Below the pieces are notes generated by a model. That model was given only the letters and a program-made list of their open reading frames with translations. It made no database searches and was not told the DNA's origin. This document shows, one piece after another, positions 1 through 8,843 of a DNA stretch of 64,000 nucleotides. Source of the stretch: Sodalis glossinidius str. 'morsitans'. GTDB lineage: Bacteria; Pseudomonadota; Gammaproteobacteria; Enterobacterales; Enterobacteriaceae. Position 1 is the first letter of the stretch. Every line of letters begins with the position of its first letter. Where the stretch lies: positions 3,720,001 through 3,784,000 of the forward strand of contig NC_007712.1 in NCBI RefSeq assembly GCF_000010085.1. The letters are read 5' to 3'. A program made the position numbers and the translations under genes.

Positions 1-1080
1 CTGCGCAATCTCGGCCAGGGTTATGTCAACTTTGGCGACCCCCTGCCCCTGGCGACCTGGCTGTCGCAGCAAGTGCCGCAGTGGCGTGATTCCATCGACC
101 CGATAGAAGCCCAGCGCCCCAGCTGGCTGGCGCCGGCGGTGGATGAGATTGCCGCCACCCTTATGGTGCGGATTAACAACGCCGCTGCAGCCAACGCCAT
201 CAATTTGTGCTCCAGTGTGCTGCTGGCCTCGCGCCAGCGCTCGCTTACCCGCCCGCATTTGCTGGCGCAGCTGGCCTGCTATTTTGAGCTACTGCGCAAT
301 GTGCCCTATGCGCCGGACATCACGGTGCCCGATCTGACGCCGGAGGCGTTGTTAGCCCATGCGCTGGCGATGAACAAATTCACCGTCGAGCATGACACCA
401 TCGGCGATATCATCTGCTTGTCGCGCGATCAGGCCGTACTGATGACCTATTACCGCAACAATATTCAGCATCTCTTGATTCTGCCGTCGCTGGTGGCAAG
501 TATCATTTGCGGCCATCCGGGGATCGAACGTGCTCAGTTGCAGCAGCGGATCACTCTCCTTTATCCGCTGTTAAAAGCGGAGCTGTTTATGCGGTATAGC
601 AAGCAAGAGTTATCGCCGGTTATCGACAGCCTCATCGCCGAACTGGCGCGTCAGGGACTGGTGGACGCGCAGGAAACGCGGCTATATCCGGCGCAAACGC
701 GTCTGCATGTTCTGCAACTGTTGGCCGCAAGTGTCAGAGAGACGCTGCAGCGGTATGCCATTACCTTTTCGTTATTACGCGCCAATCCGCAGCTTAACCG
801 CGGAACGCTGGAAAAAGAGAGCCGCATTATGGCTCAGCGGCTATCGGTATTGCACGGCATCAACGCGCCGGAATTTTTTGATAAAGCGGTGTTTTCAACG
901 CTGGTGGCGACGCTGCGCGCCGAGGAATATATCAGCGATACCGGCGATGCGATTGACGAAAAGGTCAGTGAGATGTGCGACATTCTCAGTGAATTGATTA
1001 CTCCCGACGTGCTTGGCACCATCGAAAGCGCCAGCTTACTGGCACACGGACCGGCGAGTGCGGCACTGCCGGCGGACTAG
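1..1080 (+). CDS. plsB: Glycerol-3-phosphate acyltransferase PlsB, C-terminal part (5' end outside window)
   Basis: Inner-membrane enzyme that puts the first acyl chain on sn-glycerol 3-phosphate, starting phospholipid synthesis. The frame is open from base 1 ([17 protein letters not shown]) through a TAG at 1078-1080, about 359 codons, so more than half of the usual ~800-residue protein is outside the window, including the acyltransferase HX4D motif. The visible part matches the C-terminal half of enterobacterial PlsB, with blocks such as [34 protein letters not shown] and [18 protein letters not shown]. It ends with a tail that differs from E. coli. No stop or frameshift is seen, so it is probably functional. 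It converges on ubiA, the same arrangement as in E. coli. The identity rests on recalled family sequence and is very secure. Confidence 0.96.
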
Positions 1081-1253
1081 CGGCTACGCTGCCCTTTACG
1101 CCCCGCGGCTATAGCATCGCGCGCCGCCTTAGTAAACACTTTCGCCGGCGCCGTTCACCGCCGGCGTTACTTTATACGCACCGGCGACATCTGCCGGAAG
1201 ACGCATTGGTGCAAACGCCGCGCTAACGCGCTGAAACGCGTTTGAGACAGGGG

Positions 1254-2126
1254 TCAATAGGACAGTAAGCTCAGCAAAATGCCGACAAAAATCAGCATCC
1301 CGACGAGGTTATTATTTAAAAACGCCCGGAAGCAGGCCTCCCGTTCGCGGTCGACGATAAGCTTTTGTTGCCAGAGGAACAACCCCGCCGCGCCCGCCAG
1401 CGCCAGATAGTAGATCCTGCCAAGCCCGAGCTGCCAGCCGATAACGCCTAGCAGCAGCAGCGTCGCCAATTGCAGCAACCCAATGATAAGCTTATCGAAA
1501 CGCCCAAACAGGATGGCGGTGGATTTGACGCCGATGCGCAGATCATCATCCCGATCCACCATGGCATATTGGGTGTCGTAAGCCACCGTCCAGGTAATAT
1601 TCGCCAGGAACAACAACCAACAGCTTAAAGGTAAAGACTCACTTACTGCGGTAAACACCATCGGTATCGACCAGCCGAACGCCGCACCAAGCACCAGCTG
1701 CGGCAAATGCGTATACCGCTTCATGAAGGGGTAAACCCAGGCTAACGCCAGCGCCACCGTCGACAACGCGATGGTCATACTATTTAGCGTCAACACCAGC
1801 GCAAAAGAGATCCCCACCAGCGCGCCGAACAACAGTTTGGCTTCTTTTTCACCTATCGCGCCGCTGGGCAACGGGCGGGCGCGGGTGCGTTTAACATGAC
1901 CATCTATTTTTCGATCCGCATAATCGTTTATCACGCAGCCGGCGGCGCGCATGAAGAAGACACCCAGAATGAACACCGTTAACGTTCCCAGCGCAGGTAT
2001 AGCCATACCCGCCAGCCACAAAGCCCATAGCGTCGGCCACAGCAGCAGCAGCGAACCGATAGGCTTATCGATTCGCATCAAACGGCACCATGCCTGCCAT
2101 CTATCCTGTGTCAGACTGTGATCCAA
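1254..2126 (-). CDS. ubiA: 4-hydroxybenzoate octaprenyltransferase
   Basis: Membrane prenyltransferase that attaches the polyprenyl tail to 4-hydroxybenzoate, the second committed step of ubiquinone synthesis. The 290-residue product equals the E. coli length. Both Asp-rich prenyl-diphosphate/Mg2+ motifs are present: NDYADRKIDG near residue 70 and DTQYAMVDRDDD near residue 185. The protein is hydrophobic throughout, with about eight or nine membrane segments. The start (MDHSLTQDRWQAW) aligns with the known N-terminus and lies 12 bp after the ubiC stop, so ubiC-ubiA is one operon. Intact. Confidence 0.97.
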   Translation of the reverse strand: MDHSLTQDRWQAWCRLMRIDKPIGSLLLLWPTLWALWLAGMAIPALGTLTVFILGVFFMRAAGCVINDYADRKIDGHVKRTRARPLPSGAIGEKEAKLLFGALVGISFALVLTLNSMTIALSTVALALAWVYPFMKRYTHLPQLVLGAAFGWSIPMVFTAVSESLPLSCWLLFLANITWTVAYDTQYAMVDRDDDLRIGVKSTAILFGRFDKLIIGLLQLATLLLLGVIGWQLGLGRIYYLALAGAAGLFLWQQKLIVDREREACFRAFLNNNLVGMLIFVGILLSLLSY

Positions 2127-2138
2127 CGGAATTCTCCT

Positions 2139-2672
2139 TTACTGTTGTGGCGCATCGCCGCCGCTAATATACAGCGGGCAGTCGGGTAAAAACGCTTCCG
2201 TCAGCAGCAACGGTTGCCCCTCGGTAAGCCGCAGGCGGGCGCGTCGCGCCCATAACGTGCCAACCCGGCCGAATTGGATAACGTCGCGCGCCGGCGGACG
2301 GTGGCGGAACAGCCATTGCCCCAGCGGCACATCCCCCAGGCTCAGCACCTGCTGCGCCGGCCCCGCCTCCGCGGCGGCGGGCACCAACGTGCGCGCGGTC
2401 AACCAAGGACGGTCATGACCATACAGCACCACCTCCCGGAGCCAGAATCGCCCGCAATCCGGCAATAACGCCGCCTCCCACGCTTCGATGCAGGCGGTGA
2501 CAAACCCTTCACGATAGCGCCGGACGCGAATTTTCCCGCAGTGCTTTTCAAGACGTTGAGTCATCGACCCGCGCTCGGTCAGCCAGCTTCGCGTGGCGTC
2601 GTCGGGCCACACCGGCGGCTCCTGGAGCCAGCGAATACCGTCAAGTATCGCCACTATGGCCTGATCCTGCAT
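2139..2672 (-). CDS. ubiC: Chorismate pyruvate-lyase
   Basis: Cytosolic enzyme that removes pyruvate from chorismate to make 4-hydroxybenzoate for UbiA. The C-terminal two thirds match UbiC well: SMTQRLEKHCGKIRVRRYREGFV, RFWLREVVLYG, PWLTARTLVP, and the terminal RARLRL...PLLLTEAFLPDCPLY. The Arg and Glu residues of the product-binding pocket are in these blocks. I chose the ATG at 2672 (MQDQAIVAILDG, 177 aa). It is preceded by GGGAG at a plausible distance and is nearer the family's ~165 residues. The frame is also open to an ATG at 2723 (194 aa), which has no clear ribosome site. The gene is more diverged than ubiA but has no disruption. Confidence 0.9.
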   Translation of the reverse strand: MQDQAIVAILDGIRWLQEPPVWPDDATRSWLTERGSMTQRLEKHCGKIRVRRYREGFVTACIEAWEAALLPDCGRFWLREVVLYGHDRPWLTARTLVPAAAEAGPAQQVLSLGDVPLGQWLFRHRPPARDVIQFGRVGTLWARRARLRLTEGQPLLLTEAFLPDCPLYISGGDAPQQ

Positions 2673-2844
2673 AGGGTCCGCGCTCCCGTACTCAAAGATT
2701 TCATTGTAGCCCAGAACCTCCATTCATTGACATGTCGTAAACACAATCCGGCGCGCCATGCACCACTGCGGGCCACGGCGGCCGCTACGATAAACAGTAG
2801 GCGCGCGCAGCGGTAAAAACACCACGTTCAGGACCGTCTGTCGG

Positions 2845-2870
2845 AAAAAAAAGGCCTCCCAGAGGAGGCC
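2845..2870 (-). terminator. Intrinsic terminator of the yjbEFGH operon
   Basis: Read on the minus strand there is a 7-bp perfect stem, GGCCTCC/GGAGGCC, with a four-base loop, followed by eight T residues. It lies 29 bases beyond the yjbH stop and is well formed although the operon upstream is dead. Confidence 0.85.
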
Positions 2871-2898
2871 ATCTGCATTGTGAATCGCGCCAGCGCGC

Positions 2899-4804
2899 TT
2901 ATTCTACCGCAGGCGACCGTTCGTCGGTCAGGCCATACAGGTAGTATTTGCGTCCCACCATCTGGCCGTCGTCGCGGGTGAGCGGCGTCCAGTTGAACTG
3001 CGCACGGGTCCAGTTCGGCGTGACCGTCAGGACATCCAGCGGGATTGAGAGATAGAAGCCTTTAGTAAAGGAACCTTCACCGTATTCCTCTTTCGAAACA
3101 TTGGTGAAGGTCGCATACGCACCGGCGGTGATACCACTGTCGAAACGTTTCGAGAGGTCAAACGTCACCCCTTTGTCCTTCGCCAAATATTGCCCGACGC
3201 TCGCCTTGACCAAAACGCCCTTCAGGAAGGTCGGCTGCCAATAGCCCGTTAAATTACCGGTGGCGACTTTATAATATGTAAACTTTATCATATTGTTCCA
3301 ATCGCGCTGTTTGACGTAGTTACCGTCAACGCCCAACGCCCAGTTTCTGTCCAGCGGACGGTATGGGAATCTGACGGCGGTTCGGTGTAGTTAAATTTAT
3401 CGTAGTTGTTAACGATATTGCCAAACAGGCTACCCGACAACGACCAGTGATTGGTCAGCCAGTAATTGGCCGTGCCTTCCACGCCAATCTGATACATGTA
3501 GAAGCTTTCCGGGCCGCCGAAGGATTGATTCAGCACCGGCGACCAACTCAGCTGCAGCCGGCTGCGATCAATATAATAGCCTTGCTCAGCGGTTTTCGGC
3601 ACGTCAGGCTCGACGCGGCGCTGAATCAACGGCTGCTCATGGCCCAGCGGGTAGCCTTCCAGTGTATCCTGCAGACTATGCACATTGGTTTCGGTCGTCA
3701 CCATCGGCATATTTTCGCGCATTTCGGTGACTTTCAGCGTATCGATATTTTCCGGCAGATTATTCACCATAATGCGGGTGGCGCGCGCCCTCCGCGCTAT
3801 CGCGGTACTTATACTGTTGGCCGGTCATATACATGGTATGACCTTTAAACTGGATATGCGGCGACGAATAACCAGCGTTGCTCTGCATGTCGGTCAACTG
3901 CTGCGCCACGACCTGATATTGCAGGATCTCCGATTGCGGATGCGGGGCGTAATCCGGTTTCTTCTCGTCGATATGCTGCTGTTTGAGATCGTTGAAGTTG
4001 GTGCGCAGCGTAAAACCGAACATGAAGGTATTGCCTCGCTCGTAGCTTACGTTAACATCCTCCCAATCGGCGACGCGGTAAATCGCCCCGACGTTGACGG
4101 GTGATTTCTGATCGAGGGTTCCGGCGAAATCATCCTGGTAATTGTTGCCTTCGTACTCGACTTTCAGGCGCAGCGTCTGGCATTCAACGCCGCCAAAGAC
4201 GGCCGAAGTCCCGTGGAAAAAGGAGCCGGTATTGAAGTTATCGGCCTGGCGGTTGGAGTTATCGCGATAGCAATAGCTGTCCTTGACCTTACAAAACGGG
4301 TTGGTGACGTTACCGCGGCTGCGAGATAGCCCATCCCAAGCCGAGACTGAAATCGAACGGTCCCCAGGCCTTGCTGGCGGCGATGAATTCGCTGTCAAAC
4401 AGACCTGTACCGCCAAAGTCACGTACGCCCACCGACAATTCGGGCAGCCAGTAGCTTTCCTACAGCACGCGCAGCTTGAAATCAATGCCCTTATCTTTAT
4501 AGGTCTGATCGCCGCTGAAACTTTCCACGCCGCTGTATTGCAGTGTACGCACATCGGTATAGCGGATGGTGCTTTCCAGCCAAGGGAACAGCTGTAAGTT
4601 CAGGGAGTAGAAACGGTACTGATCGTTATCGCGATAGTTCATGCTGAACTCGCCTTCCCGCGCCATACGCCCGGTTGGCGTTTGCAACAGGCCCACACCA
4701 CCCTGATCCATTTGCGACGGCCCTATCGGCGCGGGGTAAGAAGCGGCCTGACAGGCGCTGGCCACCGATAGTGCAATAAAACTGAGAAGATATTTTTTAT
4801 TCAT
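2899..4804 (-). pseudogene. yjbH: YjbH outer-membrane exopolysaccharide-export protein, decayed
   Basis: YjbH is a large (~700 aa) outer-membrane protein of the yjbEFGH exopolysaccharide operon. The N-terminus is recognisable: signal peptide MNKKYLLSFIALSVASACQA, then GPSQMDQGGVGLLQTPTGRM and the bab/beta-barrel type repeats. The frame is closed by a TAG at 4460 after DFKLRVL, with ESYWLPELSVG continuing in the same frame beyond it. Further reading needs frame changes near 4330 (into SRGNVTNPFCKVKDSY), near 3770 (into MVNNLPENIDTLKV) and near 3340-3360 (into GVDGNYVKQRDWN). The C-terminus RKYYLYGLTDERSPAVE is reached at 2899. Total length is close to the intact gene, so loss was by small lesions. 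No function is expected. Confidence 0.9.
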
Positions 4805-4807
4805 CAG

Positions 4808-5482
4808 TCAGGGGGGGATCCGGTGAGTCAGTAAGGAGACAATTTGTTCATTTACATCCCGGTAGGCCCTTGGCAGTGACCAGGAAGAGAACCCGACGTA
4901 GATGATGCTGCCCGGCGCCACTTCCACATGACGGTGATTCCAGTACGCCACGGGCACTTGCTCGGTCTTGCCATCAGGCTGAATAACTCAGACCACGTTC
5001 TTTTCCGCGCCGCTAAAGCGCTGGTGGGTTTGCAGATATTCGGCGACATCGCGACCGGGCTGATAGGGCTGCGGGCCGGCAGGCGTCGTGACGCCAACCA
5101 CCTGTATGCTGGTGGGCCGGGATAACGTATAAACGCTATATTCGCCGCTCAATCGGCGATTGGCCTCGGAACGCAAACGTATCCAGTCCGGATCCAGCGG
5201 CACAAATTGCCGCCCGGTTATCCGCATGGCGGCCAACTGCGCGCGCACCCTGTCCACCAAGTCGGCCAGTTCGCCGTCATTATCGCCGCGCAGTTCAGCG
5301 CTGAAAGCACTTAATCGAGCCAGCAACTGCTGTTGCGCCTGCTGCTGTTCCAGATTGGCGGCACCTTGCAACACCAGCGCCTGGGATTGCCCAGGATAAT
5401 GAATCGCCACCCGGCTGTCGGCCATGGCGGACGCAATAAAACCAGCACATAAACTCACGGCGACTAAGAGTTGTTTTTTCAT
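4808..5482 (-). pseudogene. yjbG: YjbG exopolysaccharide-operon protein, single nonsense codon
   Basis: Periplasmic protein of the yjbEFGH operon, with no established biochemical role. The ORF starts at 5482 with signal peptide MKKQLLVAVSLCAGFIASAMA. It runs 164 codons to a TGA at 4988-4990, and the same frame continues with VIQPDGKTEQVPVAYWN...SIIYVGFSSWSLP to a TGA at 4808. Total is 224 codons, near the ~245 of E. coli. The TGA most simply replaces a TGG tryptophan codon. One substitution therefore separates it from an intact gene, making it the least damaged member of the operon. The yjbH start lies 3 bp after the stop. Confidence 0.85.
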
Positions 5483-5930
5483 GGTTTATAGGGATTTAAG
5501 ATGGTGGTTTCGATCGGGAAGTAGTCCGGTCCGATAAATTGTTCGGTTTTTATCACGGCACCGGATCGCGCATCCACCCAGTAGCGGTTATGGTAATGCG
5601 TCTTGAGTTCTGTCACGGTGACATCTTCCTCAAGCACTCGGGTCGCGCGGGGGACATTGGGTATCGTCAGCGTTTCATTATCCGCCAGACTAAAGCGGGA
5701 AATAAATGTCGCTGCCCGCAGTTGGCCCTTTTCTGTCCAGGAACGGGTGGACGTTCATTCGGTACCATTTAGAATGCGATCGGGATGGATGAGGGGATCG
5801 GTGTCGAGGTTGTTCACTTCCAGCAGGTTATCCGTCAATCCCAGAGTCTTGACGAGACGCCCGTTGCGCGTCACCAGCATAGCTTGCGCGGGTAGCCCAT
5901 TTCAAATTACCCTGTTCGGCATACGCCAGC
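5479..5930 (-). pseudogene. yjbF: YjbF lipoprotein, 3' remnant
   Basis: Only the C-terminal part of YjbF (about 212 aa when intact) is visible. Pieces include NGRLVKTLGLTDNLLEV and later ...RYWVDARSGAVIKTEQFIGPDYFPIETTILNPYKP, in different frames. Its TGA (5479-5481) overlaps the yjbG ATG in an ATGA arrangement, as expected for a translationally coupled operon. The 5' half, with its signal peptide and lipobox, has been deleted, and the remaining sequence joins directly onto a truncated yjbE near 5930. Confidence 0.75.
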
Positions 5931-6062
5931 ACTCAGGCCGGAAGCCGTTGCGCCACCTGCGGTGCCGCCCTGGTCAGTACCGGTGGTGGCCAGTGCTGCG
6001 ATAGCATAGGAACCACTCGCCATCAACGCTGCAGCTATTACTACACTTAACAGTTTTTTCAT
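5931..6062 (-). pseudogene. yjbE: YjbE, 3'-truncated and fused by deletion to yjbF
   Basis: YjbE is a small (~80 aa) secreted Gly/Ala/Thr-rich protein and the first gene of the operon. The ATG at 6060-6062 is preceded by an AAAGGT ribosome site. It encodes a signal peptide (MKKLLSVVIAAALMASGSYAIA) and the start of the low-complexity mature part (ATTGTDQGGTAGGATASG). After about 44 codons the sequence becomes yjbF in another frame and terminates shortly after. A deletion has removed the end of yjbE and the start of yjbF. The identification rests on position and composition. Confidence 0.65.
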
Positions 6063-6604
6063 ATTAAATACCTTTAACTCATGAATATAATTACTATAAA
6101 TAAATTTAATATTTATATAAAATATATAATTATAATAAATATAATGCAATAAAATACAGGTTGCATTCTTGACTCATGAGAAGGTCGAAAAAGTGCTGAA
6201 AGGTGGTTAAGAACGGACTATTGTGGACTATTACACTACTATGTTGTCACGATGTAAAATTAAATATCGCCATCGCTCCTTTATGGTCGCGATAATTTGC
6301 TGAAAGGCATACAATATTGACCCTGCCTAAGGTAAAAAGTTGCAACGATGTATTACGTTAACGCCTGTGGTCAGTAGCAATAATGCAGATAAAGAATTGG
6401 CATTAACCTATTGTTTTATAAATATTAAAGATGGAAAATTATCGTTAATTTTTACAGTAATTATCCGACACCTGCCGGTTTTTTTTAAGAATAACCCTAA
6501 AAGTGTTTCTAAATCGCTACCGCCGTCACGCTTTACTCTGTTGATCGCCAGGCGCTAACAGAATGGCGACCAGAAACTGGCCGCGTGCTCTCAAGAAAAG
6601 TTTA
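6063..6604. other. AT-rich intergenic region between yjbE and pgi
   Basis: About 540 bp without a convincing gene. It should hold the promoter of the dead yjb operon (minus strand) and the 3' end of pgi transcripts. It is markedly AT-rich next to yjbE. A 72-codon plus-strand ORF at 6340-6558 has no recognisable content. I cannot place a promoter with confidence. Confidence 0.5.
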
Positions 6605-8254
6605 TCAGTGACGCCAGGATTTATAGCGATTGATCAGGCCGTTGGTGGAACTATCATGGGCATCAATCGGATTATCCTGCGCCAATTCCGGCAGAATGCG
6701 GTTGGCGAGTTGTTTGCCTAACTCAACGCCCCACTGGTCAAAGGTATAAATATTCAATATCGCCCCTTGCGTGAAAATCTTGTGTTCGTACAGCGCAATC
6801 AGCGCGCCCAGACTATAAGGGGTAATCTCGCGCAGCAAGATGGAGTTGGTGGGGCGATTGCCCTCAAACACTTTAAACGGCGCAACATGCTGCACTTGAT
6901 CCGGTGATTTCCCGGCCGCGCTGAATTCCTGCTCCACCGCTTCGCGTGACTTGCCGAAAGCCAGCGCTTCGGTCTGAGCAAAGAAATTGGAGAGCAGCTT
7001 GGCGTGATGATCGGTAAGGGGATTGTGGCTGATGGCAGGCGCGATAAAGTCGCAGGGGACAATTTTAGTGCCTTGGTGGATCAGCTGATAAAACGAATGC
7101 TGACCGTTGGTGCCCGGTTCACCCCAAATAATAGGTCCGGTTTGATAGCTGACAGGATGCCCCTCACGATCGACATATTTCCCGTTCGACTCCATATTTC
7201 CCTGCTGGAAATAAGCGGCGAAACGGTGCATGTATTGATCGTAAGGTAAAATCGCCTCCGTCTCCATGCCGAAGAAATTGTTATACCAAATACCGATGAG
7301 CGCCAGCAGCACCGGTAAATTCTTATCCAGCGGCGTCGAGACGAAGTGGTGGTCCATAGCGTGCGCGCCGCTGAGCAGTTTTTCAAAATTATCGAAACCG
7401 AGCGACAGCGCAATGGACAGACCGATGGCGGACCAGAGCGAATAGCGGCCTCCCACCCAATCCCAGAACTCAAACATATTCTCGGTATCGATGCCAAATT
7501 CCGCTACCGCTTTTGCGTTGGTAGACAGCGCGGCGAAATGGCGGGCGACATGTTGCTCATCCCCGGCGGTTTTCAAGAACCAATCCCGGGCGCTGTGGGC
7601 GTTGGTCATGGTTTCCTGGGTAGTAAAGGTCTTGGACGCAACCAGGAATAACGTGGTAGCCGGATCCAGGTCTTTTATCGTTTCGGCAATATGCGTTCCA
7701 TCCACGTTGGACACATAGTGCATATTGAGATGATTTTTATAAGGCCGCAGCGCCTCGGTCACCATATACGGGCCAAGATCGGAGCCACCGATGCCGATAT
7801 TAACGATATCGGTAATGATGCGGCCGGTATACCCTTTCCATTCGCCGCCGATTACCCGATCGCAAAATTGTTTCATTTTTACCAGCACCGCATTAACGTC
7901 CGGCATGACATCTTTGTCGTCCACGTTAATCGGCGTATTGCTGCGGTTGCGCAGCGCAACATGCAACACCGCTCGATCTTCGGTACGGTTGATTTTCTCG
8001 CCGCTGAACATGGCGGCGATAGCCTCCTTGACGCCACACTCTTCCGCCAGCGCCAGCAGCCGGGTCAATGTTTCGGCGGTGATGCGGTTTTTCGAGTAGT
8101 CCACCAGCATCTGATCGTTGAAGGTGGCCGAGAAAGAGGAAAAACGCTCAGGCTCCTGCGCGAACAGGTCGCTTATCTGCACGTCTTTCATCGTAGCGAA
8201 ATGTTGTTGCAGCGCTTTCCAGGCCGCGGTATGACTAGGATTGATATCTTTCAT
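6605..8254 (-). CDS. pgi: Glucose-6-phosphate isomerase
   Basis: Cytosolic glycolytic enzyme interconverting glucose 6-phosphate and fructose 6-phosphate. The start at 8254 (MKDINPSHTAAWKALQQHF) gives 549 residues, the E. coli length. It is preceded by AAGAG; the frame stays open 40 codons further upstream, but that stretch lacks family similarity. Both family signatures are intact: VNIGIGGSDLGPYMVTEALRPY near residue 145, and the Glu/His catalytic region GGRYSLWSAIGLSIALSLG to GTNGQHSFYQLIHQG. The C-terminal lysine block FDQWGVELGKQLA is also present. Divergent from lysC, as in E. coli. No damage seen. Confidence 0.97.
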   Translation of the reverse strand: MKDINPSHTAAWKALQQHFATMKDVQISDLFAQEPERFSSFSATFNDQMLVDYSKNRITAETLTRLLALAEECGVKEAIAAMFSGEKINRTEDRAVLHVALRNRSNTPINVDDKDVMPDVNAVLVKMKQFCDRVIGGEWKGYTGRIITDIVNIGIGGSDLGPYMVTEALRPYKNHLNMHYVSNVDGTHIAETIKDLDPATTLFLVASKTFTTQETMTNAHSARDWFLKTAGDEQHVARHFAALSTNAKAVAEFGIDTENMFEFWDWVGGRYSLWSAIGLSIALSLGFDNFEKLLSGAHAMDHHFVSTPLDKNLPVLLALIGIWYNNFFGMETEAILPYDQYMHRFAAYFQQGNMESNGKYVDREGHPVSYQTGPIIWGEPGTNGQHSFYQLIHQGTKIVPCDFIAPAISHNPLTDHHAKLLSNFFAQTEALAFGKSREAVEQEFSAAGKSPDQVQHVAPFKVFEGNRPTNSILLREITPYSLGALIALYEHKIFTQGAILNIYTFDQWGVELGKQLANRILPELAQDNPIDAHDSSTNGLINRYKSWRH

Positions 8255-8481
8255 AACAATACTCTTATAGGTGATTAAATCGTCGCATATTTTTTCGATT
8301 GTATCGCTTAACGCCGCGCAGGGGATGCCTTTTCTTGCGCTAATGATATCGCCTGGTGCCAGAACCGGCGTCACCTTGCGGCATGCCTTTATTCAGCCTA
8401 ACAGACTCACGCTGATTTTCCTGCTGCAAATTACCGTCTCCGGGAAACGGGCCGGCGATAATAAAATCACGCCTTGCTACG

Positions 8482-8514
8482 TTGACATCACCGTTATTAC
8501 CCGTTATTTATAAT
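8482..8514 (+). promoter_or_regulatory. Candidate lysC promoter
   Basis: A perfect TTGACA lies at 8482-8487. TATTTA (8505-8510, 17-bp spacer) and TATAAT (8509-8514, 21-bp spacer) lie downstream. Transcription from either -10 would begin just upstream of the lysine riboswitch. Which -10 is used cannot be decided by eye. Confidence 0.5.
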
Positions 8515-8544
8515 GGCCTAGTGACGCATCTGATGCGTTAACCA

Positions 8545-8730
8545 TAAGAGGCGCGTCGCACAGGCAGGGTGTGTGAGAATCCGTTTTCCCGTGACCACAC
8601 CTCAGGGGGAGCGATGCCGAGACGATAGCGGGCATACGGGCCGGCCGCCGTCGACCACAGGGGCTGAATCCCCTGGGTTGTCACCAGCATTATTCGCCAC
8701 CAGGCGATCAGCACAGTGGGGCGCTTCTGG
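8545..8730 (+). ncRNA. Lysine riboswitch (L box) in the lysC leader
   Basis: The leader carries the conserved lysine aptamer elements in order. AGAGGCGCG is at 8547-8555. A junction segment reads CCTCAGGGGGAGCGATGCCGA. The P5 hairpin CAGGGGctgaatCCCCTG is near 8660-8677. It closes with GGTTGTCACC at about 8679-8687. The expression platform follows (GGGGCGCTTCTGGGTG, to about 8730). In enterobacteria lysine binding lowers lysC expression by sequestering the ribosome site and promoting termination. The same is inferred here because the order and spacing match the E. coli lysC leader. End positions are approximate. Confidence 0.9.
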
Positions 8731-8843
8731 GTGTACCGTAGCCAACTTTTACGCCTGCTTCCTGTTTCCCGCGCTTGACTCGTGCCTGGTCTGTTTTCAC
8801 CGATGTCATCAGCCATCGCATCCGACACGAGGCATTTTTAGGC

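Noticed and set aside
6340..6558. 72-codon plus-strand ORF between yjbE and pgi
   Set aside because: It starts far from any promoter or ribosome site, has no recognisable motif and lies in AT-rich spacer.
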